From DATACZ01 sp036258795 (GTDB lineage Bacteria > Actinomycetota > CADDZG01 > JAHWKV01), in contig DATACZ010000109.1 of the NCBI GenBank assembly GCA_036258795.1, forward strand, positions 1 through 6,334: DNA of 6,334 nt. Direction: 5' to 3'. Under the pieces are notes generated by a model that worked only from the letters and a program-made list of their open reading frames with translations, ran no database searches and was not told the DNA's origin. Positions within the stretch are counted from its first letter, which is position 1. Every line of letters begins with the position of its first letter. The translations under genes were made by a program, and so were the position numbers. Below are positions 6,279 through 6,334 of the stretch, in pieces.

Positions 6279-6334
6279 GGGAAGGCTTGGCGTCGGAGAG
6301 CTCAGTTGCCACAAACACGGTTCCGTCTTGGACC

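Overview
The window is GC-rich bacterial chromosomal DNA that is almost entirely coding. It holds six well-supported protein genes and the probable first codons of a seventh that runs off the left edge. No RNA gene, mobile element, CRISPR array or replication origin was found. Two of the complete genes start with GTG (the PEBP-like gene and the triosephosphate isomerase-like gene), and recognisable Shine-Dalgarno sequences are rare. Together with high GC this fits an actinobacterial-type or other high-GC lineage. That is an inference from composition and start-site style, not from a marker gene.

Left block (1-1470, all minus strand): a class I SAM-dependent methyltransferase (808-1470), a YbhB/YbcL-type PEBP-family protein (285-761) 46 bp downstream of it, and then the likely start of another gene (85 down to the left edge). 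These three are co-oriented and the first two could form one transcript.

Centre (1472-2947, plus strand): an AzgA/PbuG-type NCS2 purine base permease. It is head-to-head with the methyltransferase, and the outermost ATG codons of the two genes are separated by one base. It converges with the next block across a 20-bp gap.

Right block (2968-6278, all minus strand): in transcription order, a NarK-type nitrate/nitrite transporter, an 83-bp intergenic region with an inverted repeat and tandem repeats, a Gfo/Idh/MocA-family NAD(P)-dependent oxidoreductase, and a triosephosphate isomerase-family protein 21 bp further on. The last two look like a small sugar or polyol catabolic unit. The isomerase keeps the catalytic Asn/Lys/His/Glu set but has lost the usual GG of the C-terminal phosphate loop and the conserved Cys. 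It may therefore be a paralogue acting on a different sugar phosphate rather than the glycolytic housekeeping enzyme.

Most of the content is ordinary metabolism and transport. I see no convincing evidence of a new defence or mobile system. The points most worth a second look are the divergent isomerase and its oxidoreductase partner, the repeats in front of that pair, and the nearly overlapping divergent start codons.
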